Positions 18,301 to 26,537 of a stretch of 64,000 nt of DNA are shown piece after piece. Positions within the stretch are counted from its first letter, which is position 1; the number at the start of each line of letters is the position of its first letter. The notes under the pieces were generated by a model. It was not told the origin of the DNA. It was given only the letters and a program-made list of their open reading frames with translations, and ran no database searches. The translations under genes and the position numbers were made by a program. Origin of the DNA: Nocardioides sp. CFH 31398 (lineage in GTDB: Bacteria; Actinomycetota; Actinomycetes; Propionibacteriales; Nocardioidaceae); NCBI RefSeq assembly GCF_022436705.1, contig NZ_JAKUHT010000010.1:56245-120244 (forward strand), written 5' to 3'.

Positions 18301-19569
18301 ATGGACGGACTGCTTCCCCAGCTGGACGTCGTCCGCAAGGACTTCCCGATCCTCGAGCGCACGCTCGCGGGCAACCGTCCGCTGGTCTACCTCGACAGCG
18401 CCAACACCTCGCAGAAGCCCCAGTGCGTGATCGACGCGATGGTCGACCACCTCGAGCACCACAACGCCAACGTGGCCCGCGCGATGCACCAGCTCGGCGC
18501 GGAGTCCTCCGAGGCCTTCGAGGCGGCCCGCGACACGGTCGCGGAGTTCCTCGGCGCCCCGTCCCGTGACGAGGTCGTGTTCACCAAGAACGCCTCCGAG
18601 GCCCTCAACCTCCTCGCCAACACCATGGCGTGGGCGGGCGAGCACCAGGTGGGCGAGGGCGACGAGGTCGTCGTCACCGAGATGGAGCACCACTCGAACA
18701 TCGTCCCGTGGCAGCTGCTGACGCAGCGCACGGGCGCGACGCTGCGGTGGTTCGGCCTGACCGACGACGGCCGGCTCGACACCTCCGACATCGACGCGCT
18801 CATCACGGAGCGCACCAAGGTCGTCTCGCTGACCTGGGTGTCGAACATGCTGGGCACGGTCAACCCGATCGCCGACATCGCCCGCCGCGCCCACGAGGTC
18901 GGCGCCGTCGTCGTCGTGGACGCCGCGCAGGCCGCGCCGCAGATGCCGATCGACCTGGCCGCCATGCCGGTCGAGGAGCGGCCCGACGCGCTGGTCCTCA
19001 CCGGCCACAAGACCGTCGGCCCCACCGGCATCGGCGTGCTGTGGGGGAGCCGCGCGCTGCTGGAGGCGCTCCCGCCCTTCCTGGGCGGCGGCGAGATGAT
19101 CGAGACCGTCCGCATGGAGGGATCGACGTACGCCGGCCTGCCGCACAAGTTCGAGGCCGGGACGCCGCCCATCGTCGAGGCCGTCGGGCTCGGCGCCGCG
19201 CTGCGCTACCTCTCGGACCTCGGCATGGACGCCGTCGCCGCCCACGAGCGCGCGATCACGGCGTACGCCCTCGAGGGCCTGTCCACCGTCCCGGGCGTCC
19301 GCGTCATGGGCCCCGGCGTCGGCGAGGAGCGCGGGGGCGCCATCTCGTTCGAGCTGGCCGGCGTGCACCCGCACGACGTGGCGCAGGTGCTCGACAGCCG
19401 CGGCGTCGCCGTGCGTGCGGGCCACCACTGCGCCCGTCCGGCGCACGCCCGCTTCGGGGTGCAGTCGACCACCCGCATGTCGTCGTACCTGTACACCACG
19501 CCCGCCGAGATCGACGCCTTCGTCGAGGCGCTGGAGGCGGCCCGCACGTACTTCGGGGTGAGCGCATGA
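18301..19569 (+). CDS. sufS: cysteine desulfurase SufS
   Basis: PLP-dependent group II cysteine desulfurase that passes persulfide sulfur to SufU; 422 aa. The PLP Lys is in TGHKTVGPTGIG (about residue 235), the PLP-stacking region is MEHHSNIVPWQ, and the catalytic Cys is in RAGHHCARPAHARF (about residue 380). ATG 18301 was chosen over GTG 18292 because AGAGAGG sits 8 nt upstream of it. The stop overlaps the sufU start by ATGA, coupling the donor enzyme to its acceptor. Confidence 0.96.
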   Translation: MDGLLPQLDVVRKDFPILERTLAGNRPLVYLDSANTSQKPQCVIDAMVDHLEHHNANVARAMHQLGAESSEAFEAARDTVAEFLGAPSRDEVVFTKNASEALNLLANTMAWAGEHQVGEGDEVVVTEMEHHSNIVPWQLLTQRTGATLRWFGLTDDGRLDTSDIDALITERTKVVSLTWVSNMLGTVNPIADIARRAHEVGAVVVVDAAQAAPQMPIDLAAMPVEERPDALVLTGHKTVGPTGIGVLWGSRALLEALPPFLGGGEMIETVRMEGSTYAGLPHKFEAGTPPIVEAVGLGAALRYLSDLGMDAVAAHERAITAYALEGLSTVPGVRVMGPGVGEERGGAISFELAGVHPHDVAQVLDSRGVAVRAGHHCARPAHARFGVQSTTRMSSYLYTTPAEIDAFVEALEAARTYFGVSA

Positions 19570-20063
19570 CCGCCGGTGGCACGGGTCAGGACCTGGACGC
19601 GCTGTACCAGGAGATCATCCTCGACCACTACAAGAACCCGCTCCACGCGGGCCTGCGCGAGCCCTACGAGGCCGAGGTCCACCACGTGAACCCGACCTGC
19701 GGCGACGAGGTGACCCTCCGGGTGCACGTCGCGCCCGGCGAGGACGGCGACGTCGTCTCCGACGTGTCGTACGACGCCGTCGGGTGCTCGATCTCGCAGG
19801 CCTCCACCTCGGTGATGAGCGACCTGCTCATCGGCAAGCCCGTCGCCGAGGCCCTCGCCGTCCACGAGGAGTTCCTGGCCCTGATGCAGGGCAAGGGCGC
19901 CGTGGAGCCCGACGAGGACGTCCTGGAGGACGGCGTCGCCTTCGCGGGCGTCGCGAAGTTCCCCGCCCGGATCAAGTGCGCGCTGCTGGGCTGGATGGCC
20001 TGGAAGGACGCCGTCAGCACGGCCGGCACGAGCAGCACCCAGACCAACGGAGGTACCGCATGA
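19566..20063 (+). CDS. sufU: sulfur-transfer protein SufU
   Basis: Zinc-dependent sulfurtransferase of the IscU-like SufU family, accepting sulfur from SufS; 165 aa. It opens with LYQEIILDHYKNP. The Cys ligands are in NPTCGDEV (about residue 45), the acceptor region GCSISQAS and RIKCALLGW. The insertion between the second and third Cys is the SufU hallmark that separates it from scaffold IscU. ATGA overlaps link it to sufS and to the downstream DUF59 gene. Confidence 0.95.
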   Translation: MTAGGTGQDLDALYQEIILDHYKNPLHAGLREPYEAEVHHVNPTCGDEVTLRVHVAPGEDGDVVSDVSYDAVGCSISQASTSVMSDLLIGKPVAEALAVHEEFLALMQGKGAVEPDEDVLEDGVAFAGVAKFPARIKCALLGWMAWKDAVSTAGTSSTQTNGGTA

Positions 20064-20461
20064 CCGAGCCGCAGACCCAGCCCACCGGCGCCGTGGACCA
20101 CGGCGACGACCTGCCCGAGGTCCGCGTGGACGGCGGCGCCGCCGCGACGTCGACCGTGACCGTGGACGACGTCACCGAGGCGATGAAGGACGTCGTCGAC
20201 CCCGAGCTCGGGATCAACGTCGTCGACCTCGGCCTCGTCTACGGCGTCCACGTCGACGAGGACTCGAACGCCGTCATCGACATGACGCTGACCTCCGCGG
20301 CGTGCCCGCTGACCGACGTCATCCAGGACCAGACCTCCGCCGCCCTCGAGGGCCTCGTCAACGAGGCGGCGATCAACTGGGTCTGGATGCCGCCGTGGGG
20401 CCCCGACAAGATCACCGAGGACGGTCGTGAGCAGCTCCGAGCCCTCGGCTTCAACGTCTGA
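20060..20461 (+). CDS. SufT-like DUF59/MIP18 family Fe-S maturation protein
   Basis: 133 aa. A low-complexity N terminus of about 35 residues precedes a DUF59 domain: VTEAMKDVVDPELGINVVDLGLVYGV, then MTLTSAACPLTDVIQDQ with the conserved Cys, then VNWVWMPPWGPDKIT-like WVWMPPWGPDKIT. Members assist late delivery of clusters to client proteins; the equivalent in M. tuberculosis is the last gene of the suf operon. Start ATG 20060 overlaps the sufU stop. The following ASCH gene overlaps its 3' end by 35 nt. Confidence 0.93.
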   Translation: MTEPQTQPTGAVDHGDDLPEVRVDGGAAATSTVTVDDVTEAMKDVVDPELGINVVDLGLVYGVHVDEDSNAVIDMTLTSAACPLTDVIQDQTSAALEGLVNEAAINWVWMPPWGPDKITEDGREQLRALGFNV

Positions 20462-20966
20462 CGAGGCCGTCGAGGCCTTCTGGGTCGAGGCCCGCCGCCG
20501 GGCCAAGCTGGAGTCGCTGCCCGGGTACTTCGGCCCCTCGGTGCTGGCCTCGGTCCGCCCGCCGGCCTGGGCCTTCGGCGACGACCGCGTCACCGCGGAC
20601 GAGCTGCTGGGCCTCGTGCTCGACGGTGAGAAGACCGCGACGGCCAGCGCCGCCGACGACTACGCCGGCGACGACAACCCGCTGCCCGAGGTGGGCGCGC
20701 TGTCGATCGTCCTCGACGGCTCCGGCCGCCCCCGGGCGCTGATCGGGACCACCGACGTGCGGGTCGTGGCCTTCGACGACGTCGACGCCGACCACGCGGC
20801 CGCGGAGGGCGAGGGCGACGGGTCCCTGGAGCAGTGGCGCACCGAGCACGAGCGCTTCTTCACCGACCACGACCCGCTCGGGCGGGGGTTCCGGCGTGAC
20901 ATGCCGGTGGTCCTCGAGCGCTTCCGGCTCCTCCACCCGAAGCCTCCCGGGCCCCCGCGCCGCTGA
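20427..20966 (+). CDS. ASCH domain protein
   Basis: 179 aa. After a Ser-rich start, EAFWVEARRRAKLESLPGYFGP leads into an ASCH fold (PUA-like beta-barrel): GLVLDGEKTATASAADDY, a central strand ALIGTTDVRVVAFDDVD, and LEQWRTEHERFFTD. Such proteins bind RNA, and some have N4-acetylcytidine amidohydrolase or ribonuclease activity; which applies is unknown. GTG 20427 lies inside sufT, with GAGGACG 4 nt upstream, so it is probably translated from the suf transcript. It ends in a Pro/Arg-rich tail. Confidence 0.82.
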   Translation: MSSSEPSASTSDEAVEAFWVEARRRAKLESLPGYFGPSVLASVRPPAWAFGDDRVTADELLGLVLDGEKTATASAADDYAGDDNPLPEVGALSIVLDGSGRPRALIGTTDVRVVAFDDVDADHAAAEGEGDGSLEQWRTEHERFFTDHDPLGRGFRRDMPVVLERFRLLHPKPPGPPRR

Positions 20967-21000
20967 GACGGGCGTCCGGGCCCGGTCACCGCGCCACCGC

Positions 21001-21006
21001 TACGGT
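21001..21006 (+). promoter_or_regulatory. leaderless promoter -10 of sulfatase 1
   Basis: TACGGT lies 7 nt before ATG 21014, with no ribosome-binding site between. It fits the TAnnnT-to-start geometry of many genes here. Confidence 0.4.
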
Positions 21007-21013
21007 CGGACGG

Positions 21014-22849
21014 ATGCCGACTCCCCGCCGCCGCGCCCTGGCCTCCGCCCTCGCCCTGGCCTGCGCGGCGGTCCCGCTGGCGGCCTGCACGGCGCCGGCC
21101 TCGACGGGCCCGTCGGCCGCCGAGGACCCCGGGGCGGCCATGCCCCCGGGGCCGGCGCAGACCGACGACCGTCGCCCGAACATCGTGATGGTGCTGGCCG
21201 ACGACCTCGGCTGGGGTGACGTCTCGACCAAGCGGATGAACGACGGCAACGCCAACGACTTCCTGCGGACGCCGCGCATCGACCGGCTCGCCGCGGAGGG
21301 GACCACCCTCGTCAACGCGTACGGCGAGCCCGCCTGCGCGCCCAGCCGGATGAGCCTGCTCACCGGTGACTACAACCAGCGCGTCGACAACAACGTGTAC
21401 GGCGGGGTCGACCTCGACACCCTGTCCGGGCCGGCGAGCAAGCGGCGGCCGCCCGCGCTGCGCGGCATCCCGCACGGCGACGAGGAGGGCCGCACCGAGC
21501 TGCGTCCGGAGACCATCACGGTCCCCGAGATGCTCTCGGCCGCCGGCTACGCCAACGCTCACGTCGGGAAGTTCCACGTCACCCGCAGGGCGTCCGACAT
21601 CACCGAGCACCACGGCTTCGACCTGAACTACGGCGGCCGCCAGTCCGGCGGGGTGTCCGACTACCACGCGGAGCCCACCGCCGACGGCCCGCAGTTCGAC
21701 GAGAAGGTCGGGCCCGAGCTCGACGAGTTCGCCGGCGACTACACCGCGGCGTACGTCGAGCGGAACGTCGCGCCGTACTCGAGGGGGGTGCCGCGCCGCG
21801 ACCTCGACGCCCTGGTGGGCACGCCCAAGCACGTCACCGACGCCGTCGGTGACGCCGCCCTCACCTCCATCGACCGCGGCGCCGCCACCGGCGGCCCGTT
21901 CCTCGCCTCCGTCAACCACTACGCCGTCCACACGCCGGTCGCCCCCGAGCAGGGCCGTGACGACCTGCTGGCGAAGTACCGGCGCCTGAAGCGGTCCTAC
22001 GACGGCGACGGCCCCGCCGTGCCGGCGTACGCCGCCCTGGCCGAGGGCATGGACCAGACCGTCGGCCGGATCGTCGACCACCTCCAGCAGACCGAGGACC
22101 CCCGCGACCCCGGCCACCCCCTGGCCGACAACACCGTCGTCGTCGTGCTCTCCGACAACGGCGGGCGCCGGACGTACAACGCGCAGCGACCGGAGCCCGT
22201 CGGCGCCTCGAACGGCCCGCTGCGCGGTGAGAAGTTCCAGCTCTGGGACGGCGGGGTGCGGGTGCCGTTCGTCGCGTGGAGCGGCTCGGAGCGCCTCGTG
22301 CGCCGCGGCGTCGTGGACCGCTCGATCGCCCACGTGACCGACCTGTCCGCCACCTTCGTCGACTACGCGCGCGTCCCCGGGGCCGACCGCAAGCCCATCG
22401 ACGGGTTCTCGCTGCGCGAGGTCTTCTCCGACGGGGTGCACCAGGGCCACCCGCTGCTGTTCCACTTCCCCGGCTACTCGCTCGGCAAGGGACGCGACCA
22501 ACGGCCCGTCACCGCCCTGCGCACCGGCCGCTGGAAGGTGCGGTACTCCTACGAGTCCCGACGGCTCCAGGTCTTCGACCTGGCCGACGACCTCCGGGAG
22601 CGCGACGACCTGGCGCCGCGGCGCCCCGCCCTGGCGCGACGCCTCGGCGAGCGGATGGTGGACGAGCTGCGTCGCCTCGACACCCCGCTCGCGACGGTCC
22701 GCCGGGGCAGCGGCCCCCAACGGGTGCGCGTCGTCCCCGGCACCATCACCTACGCGGACGGGACGATCACCCGCCACGAGCGCGCCACCACGCTGCGGGT
22801 CCGCGGCGGCGAGGAGATGCCGTTCGTCCTGCCGCCCGCGGGGAGGTAG
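21014..22849 (+). CDS. sulfatase family lipoprotein (paralogue 1)
   Basis: 611 aa. An Arg-rich start, a hydrophobic stretch and lipobox PLAAC (Cys25) indicate an exported lipoprotein. The sulfatase domain begins RPNIVMVLADDLGWGDVS (metal-binding Asp pair). The activation motif C-x-P-x-R is intact as CAPSRMSLLTG, so Cys can be converted to formylglycine. Later metal/active-site parts are VGKFHVTRR and VVLSDNGG. It should hydrolyse sulfate esters outside the membrane, substrate unknown. The C-terminal ~60 residues, ending RGGEEMPFVLPP, are clearly related to the second sulfatase 1.2 kb downstream. No formylglycine-generating enzyme is in the window. Confidence 0.9.
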   Translation: MPTPRRRALASALALACAAVPLAACTAPASTGPSAAEDPGAAMPPGPAQTDDRRPNIVMVLADDLGWGDVSTKRMNDGNANDFLRTPRIDRLAAEGTTLVNAYGEPACAPSRMSLLTGDYNQRVDNNVYGGVDLDTLSGPASKRRPPALRGIPHGDEEGRTELRPETITVPEMLSAAGYANAHVGKFHVTRRASDITEHHGFDLNYGGRQSGGVSDYHAEPTADGPQFDEKVGPELDEFAGDYTAAYVERNVAPYSRGVPRRDLDALVGTPKHVTDAVGDAALTSIDRGAATGGPFLASVNHYAVHTPVAPEQGRDDLLAKYRRLKRSYDGDGPAVPAYAALAEGMDQTVGRIVDHLQQTEDPRDPGHPLADNTVVVVLSDNGGRRTYNAQRPEPVGASNGPLRGEKFQLWDGGVRVPFVAWSGSERLVRRGVVDRSIAHVTDLSATFVDYARVPGADRKPIDGFSLREVFSDGVHQGHPLLFHFPGYSLGKGRDQRPVTALRTGRWKVRYSYESRRLQVFDLADDLRERDDLAPRRPALARRLGERMVDELRRLDTPLATVRRGSGPQRVRVVPGTITYADGTITRHERATTLRVRGGEEMPFVLPPAGR

Positions 22850-22855
22850 GCCCCC

Positions 22856-23389
22856 GTGCGGGTCGGGCCCCTCGAGCTCACTGCGGTGACGCCCGACGAC
22901 GTCGACGAGCTGTGGCCGCTGCTCTCCGACGAGCGGCTGTGGGCGCACGAGCCCGACTCCGTGCACCCCGACCCCTCCGTCACCCGCGCCTACCTCGAGC
23001 GGGCCGCCGCCCGCTGGGACGCCGGGCTGAGCTACTGGACCGTCCGGCTCGCCGCCACCGGTGAGGCGGTCGGCTCCGGCGGCGCCCAGCACCACACCCG
23101 CGGCGGCGCCGACCACTGGAACCTGAACTACCGCATCGCCGTCGACCACCAGGGCCGCGGGTACGCCGGCCTGCTCGTCGCCGCCGCGCTGGCCGCGGCC
23201 CACGAGGCCGCCCCGGAGCGCCCCTGCGTCGCGTGGATCGACGCCCACAACCCGGCCTCGATCGCGGTGGCCCGGCGCGCCGGCCTGCGTGACCTCGGGC
23301 TCCGGGACAACCCGGCGGACCGGCCCCGGCTGGCCTGGGCCGACCGGGAGCTCGACGACGCGGTCTACCCGCTCGTGGAGCCCCGGTGA
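22856..23389 (+). CDS. GNAT family N-acetyltransferase
   Basis: 177 aa, RimJ/RimL-like GNAT. The N-terminal strand-helix is LELTAVTPDDVDELWPLLSDERLW, the central strands WTVRLAATGEAVGSGG and LNYRIAVDHQGRGYAGLL give the acetyl-CoA pyrophosphate loop (QGRGYAG), and HNPASIAVARRAGLRDLG is the usual C-terminal motif. The acceptor is unknown. The GTG follows the first sulfatase by 6 nt and the stop overlaps the acVLRF1 start, so all are probably one transcript. Confidence 0.88.
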   Translation: MRVGPLELTAVTPDDVDELWPLLSDERLWAHEPDSVHPDPSVTRAYLERAAARWDAGLSYWTVRLAATGEAVGSGGAQHHTRGGADHWNLNYRIAVDHQGRGYAGLLVAAALAAAHEAAPERPCVAWIDAHNPASIAVARRAGLRDLGLRDNPADRPRLAWADRELDDAVYPLVEPR

Positions 23390-24003
23390 GCGGCACCCGC
23401 GCCGTCCTGGTCCCCCGCGAGCGCTGGGCGCGGTGGGTCGAGAACTTCACGGCCTCCCACGGGCCCACCGGGTGGACCGTCGTCGACGGGGCGCTGCACG
23501 GGGACGCCGAGGACGGCTCCACGGTCGTCGTGCGGCTGCCCTTCGACGCGTCGTACGACGGCGGGCCGGACGGCCTCGCGGACGCCGCCGGCGCCGCCGT
23601 CCCCGACGACTGGGGCGTGCTGCTGGTCCGCCGCGGCGGCTACGCGGTGGCCCGGCTGGCGGTCGAGGAGCTGCGGGCGACCAAGGTCGGCTCGCGCCAC
23701 GTGCAGGGGCGCACCGCCGCCGGCGGGCAGTCGCAGCAGCGCTTCGCCCGGCGCCGCGCGGGCCAGGCGCGGGTCGCGTTCGAGGCGGCCGCCGACCAGG
23801 CCGCCCGGCTGCTCGACGGCCTCGGCACGGTCGTGCTCGGCGGTGACCGCGAGGGGGTGTCGACGGTCCTGGCGGACCCCCGCCTGCGGTCGTTGGCGCC
23901 CACGACGGCATGGTTGGACGTCCCCGAGCCCCGGCGGGACGTCCTCCTGGCCGCCGTGGCCGACGCCCGGGCCCTGCGCCTCGCGGTGACGAACGCCGGG
24001 TAG
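23386..24003 (+). CDS. acVLRF1-type peptidyl-tRNA hydrolase
   Basis: 205 aa, similar to actinobacterial Vms1-like release factor 1, which cleaves peptidyl-tRNA on stalled ribosomes or split large subunits. A beta-rich N-terminal domain (VPRERWARWVENFTASHG, LLVRRGGYAVARL) precedes the catalytic loop SRHVQGRTAAGGQSQQRFARRR, where the conserved Gln takes the place of the release-factor GGQ. A second domain has GTVVLGGDREGV and TTAWLDVPEPRRDVL. GTG 23386 overlaps the GNAT stop as GTGA. Its position between two sulfatases looks incidental. Confidence 0.88.
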   Translation: MSGTRAVLVPRERWARWVENFTASHGPTGWTVVDGALHGDAEDGSTVVVRLPFDASYDGGPDGLADAAGAAVPDDWGVLLVRRGGYAVARLAVEELRATKVGSRHVQGRTAAGGQSQQRFARRRAGQARVAFEAAADQAARLLDGLGTVVLGGDREGVSTVLADPRLRSLAPTTAWLDVPEPRRDVLLAAVADARALRLAVTNAG

Positions 24004-24043
24004 CCGGAGGCGCGTCCAGCCGTCCCACGACCGGGGAGACCCC

Positions 24044-25774
24044 ATCCACCCGACCCGCACCGCCCGCCTGACCGCCCTCGGCTGCCTGCTCCCGCTGGCC
24101 GCCTGCTCCGTCGGCGTCGACGAACCGGGTCGCGCGGCCCCGCAGCAGCCGAACGTGGTGGTGGTCCTCGCCGACGACCTCGGGTGGGGCGACCTGTCGA
24201 CGGGCCGGACGAACGGGGGCCACCCGCACCGGCTGCACCGCACACCGGCGATCGACGACCGGGCGCGCGAGGGCGTCGTGTTCGACAACGCCTACGCGGC
24301 CCAGACCTGCGCGCCGAGCCGTGCCGCACTGCTGACCGGCATGTCCGCGCCGCGGCCGGACAACGGCATCTTCGCGGTCACCGACCTCGACCGCGTCGGC
24401 GCCGCCGAGCCGATGCTCGAGGGCGCTGCGCAGGGGAGGGGCGACGGGGCGACGGTGATCCCGCAGCGGGCCACGACCGTCGCCGAGGCGGTGCAGGAGG
24501 TCGGCTACGCCACCGGGTACGCCGGCAAGTTCCAGATCACCGGCGGCGCCTCGAACATCGTCGACCACCACGGCTTCGACGAGAACCTGGGCGGCGGCAA
24601 CACCGGCGCCGCGGACTCCTACCACGCCGAGCGCCACCCCGAGGGCCACCGCGGCCGTCGGTTCGACGACAAGGTGTGGCCCACGCTCGACCGGTTCGCC
24701 GAGGACTACACCGAGGAGTACGTGCGGACGCGCATCGCGCCGTACTCGCACGACGTGCCGCCCGGCGAGGTCGACAAGCTCGTCGGGACCCCCAAGCACC
24801 TCACCGACGCGCTCACCGACTCCGCGACCGACTTCATCGACCGGCACGCCGACCGGCCCTTCCTGTTCTGGATGTCCCACGTCGCCGTCCACGACCCGAT
24901 CGACACGAGGCAGCCGCGCCGCGACCTGCTCGCGAAGTACCGCGCGATGCGCCGCGACGCCCGCGACGACGACCAGGCCACGGCGTACGCCGGCCTCGTG
25001 GAGGGCCTCGACCAGTCGGTGGCCCGCACCGTCGACCACCTGATGAAGACCGAGGACCCCCGCAACCCCGGTCGCCCGCTCGCCGAGAACACCATCGTCG
25101 TCGTCACCTCCGACAACGGCGGCCGCACCGACCTCGGCGCCTCGAACGGGCCGCTGCGCGGGCAGAAGGGGCTGCTGCTGGAGGGCGGGATCCGGGTGCC
25201 GTGGATCGTGTGGAGCGCCAACCCGGACCTCGTCGAGCGCGGCAGGCTCAACCACTCCGTCATCGACGGCACCGACCTGTACGCCACCGTGGCCGACTAC
25301 GCCGGCGCCAGGCCGCGGCCGGAGGCCCCGCTGGACGGCCGCAGCCTGCGCGGCGCGCTGCAGGCGGGGGAGACCCTCGACGGACCCCGGTTCGGGCACG
25401 TGCCCGGCTACCTGGTCTCCGGCGTCCGCGACCAGCGGCCCGGCTCCTGGGTCCGGCACGGGCGCTGGAAGCTCGCCCACGACTACGAGACGCAGACGTT
25501 CACGCTCCACGACGTCGAGGCGGACCCCGGGGAGCGCCGCGACCTCGCCGGACGCCGGCCCGAGGAGGTCCAGCGGCTGGGGACGACGCTGCTGGAGTGG
25601 CTCGACGAGACCGACGCCCCCCTCGCCACCGTGCGGCGCACGACGGGCCCGGTGCGCCTCACCGTGCACGGGCGGACCTACGCCGACGGCGAGGTCACCG
25701 TCCACCCGCGGCCCGAGCGCCTCGTCGTGCGGCCGGGCGAGGAGATGCCGTTCGTGCTGCCCGCGGCGTCCTGA
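24044..25774 (+). CDS. sulfatase family lipoprotein (paralogue 2), probable ATC start
   Basis: From 24044 this reads 576 aa: a basic n-region (HPTRTARLTALG), hydrophobic core and lipobox LAAC at residue 21, then QPNVVVVLADDLGWGDLS, the intact formylglycine motif TCAPSRAALLTG, GKFQITGG, and VTSDNGGRTD. No ATG, GTG or TTG exists in frame between the preceding stop at 23987 and GTG 24155. That GTG would remove the signal peptide and cut into the first catalytic strand. GGGGAG lies 5 nt before ATC 24044. I infer initiation at ATC, or a recent ATG-to-ATC change or sequencing error. The C terminus RPGEEMPFVLPA matches the first sulfatase. Confidence 0.8.
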   Translation: MHPTRTARLTALGCLLPLAACSVGVDEPGRAAPQQPNVVVVLADDLGWGDLSTGRTNGGHPHRLHRTPAIDDRAREGVVFDNAYAAQTCAPSRAALLTGMSAPRPDNGIFAVTDLDRVGAAEPMLEGAAQGRGDGATVIPQRATTVAEAVQEVGYATGYAGKFQITGGASNIVDHHGFDENLGGGNTGAADSYHAERHPEGHRGRRFDDKVWPTLDRFAEDYTEEYVRTRIAPYSHDVPPGEVDKLVGTPKHLTDALTDSATDFIDRHADRPFLFWMSHVAVHDPIDTRQPRRDLLAKYRAMRRDARDDDQATAYAGLVEGLDQSVARTVDHLMKTEDPRNPGRPLAENTIVVVTSDNGGRTDLGASNGPLRGQKGLLLEGGIRVPWIVWSANPDLVERGRLNHSVIDGTDLYATVADYAGARPRPEAPLDGRSLRGALQAGETLDGPRFGHVPGYLVSGVRDQRPGSWVRHGRWKLAHDYETQTFTLHDVEADPGERRDLAGRRPEEVQRLGTTLLEWLDETDAPLATVRRTTGPVRLTVHGRTYADGEVTVHPRPERLVVRPGEEMPFVLPAAS

Positions 25775-25797
25775 CCCGCGACGACCGGCCCATGCCC

Positions 25798-25803
25798 TAG
25801 GTT
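25798..25803 (+). promoter_or_regulatory. leaderless promoter -10 of the dienelactone hydrolase gene
   Basis: TAGGTT ends exactly 6 nt before ATG 25810, with no ribosome-binding site in between. Confidence 0.5.
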
Positions 25804-25809
25804 CGGCCC

Positions 25810-26514
25810 ATGCCCAGCACCCCGTCGGTGTCCGTGCCCACCGAGGCCGGCGCGATGCCGGCCCACCTCTGGCTCCCGGCGTCCGGCACCGGACCGGGGA
25901 TCCTGCTGCTCCAGGAGATCTTCGGCATCAGCCGGTACGTCGAGCAGCGGGCGCAGGACCTGGCGGACCTGGGGTACGTCGTGCTCGCCCCGGAGATCTT
26001 CTGGCGCCTCGGCGTCGACCGCGTCCCCGAGGGTCCGGCGGCGCTGGACGACGCCATGGCGGTGGCCGGCCGGTGCGACTGGGACGCCGCGGTCGCCGAC
26101 GCGGTCGCCGCCCTCGGCGTGCTGCGTGAACGGCCCGAGACCGACGGCCGCGCCGCGGTGGTGGGATTCTGCTTCGGCGGCGGTCTCGGCTTCGCGGTCG
26201 CCGCGCACGCCGACGTCGACGCCCTCGTCGCCTACTACGGCTCCGCGCTGCCCGGCCTGCTCGACCTGGCGCCCCGGGTCACCGCCCCGTCGCTGCACCA
26301 CTTCGGCACCGCCGACTCCTTCATCCCCCTCGAGCAGGTCGCGCAGGTCGAGGCCGCCGTCGTGCGCGACGGCGTCGAGCTCGTGACGTACGCGGGAGCC
26401 GACCACGCCTTCGACAACCCCGACCTGCCGTTCCACGACCCCGACGCGTCGGTGAAGGCGTGGGCCCGGACCACGGACTTCCTCGCCGACCGGCTGCCGG
26501 TGCCGGCCCGCTGA
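25810..26514 (+). CDS. dienelactone hydrolase family protein
   Basis: 234-aa cytosolic alpha/beta hydrolase. The catalytic triad of the family is visible: nucleophile Cys in VGFCFGGGLG (about residue 120), Asp in GTADSFIPLEQV (about 170), His in GADHAFDNPD (about 202). The Glu that activates the Cys lies in LLQEIFGI (about 38). Family members hydrolyse dienelactone in chlorocatechol degradation, but most chromosomal copies, including this one with no aromatic genes nearby, have unknown ester or lactone substrates. It has its own leaderless promoter. Confidence 0.9.
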   Translation: MPSTPSVSVPTEAGAMPAHLWLPASGTGPGILLLQEIFGISRYVEQRAQDLADLGYVVLAPEIFWRLGVDRVPEGPAALDDAMAVAGRCDWDAAVADAVAALGVLRERPETDGRAAVVGFCFGGGLGFAVAAHADVDALVAYYGSALPGLLDLAPRVTAPSLHHFGTADSFIPLEQVAQVEAAVVRDGVELVTYAGADHAFDNPDLPFHDPDASVKAWARTTDFLADRLPVPAR

Positions 26515-26537
26515 GCCGGCGGACGGGGAGCGACGCC

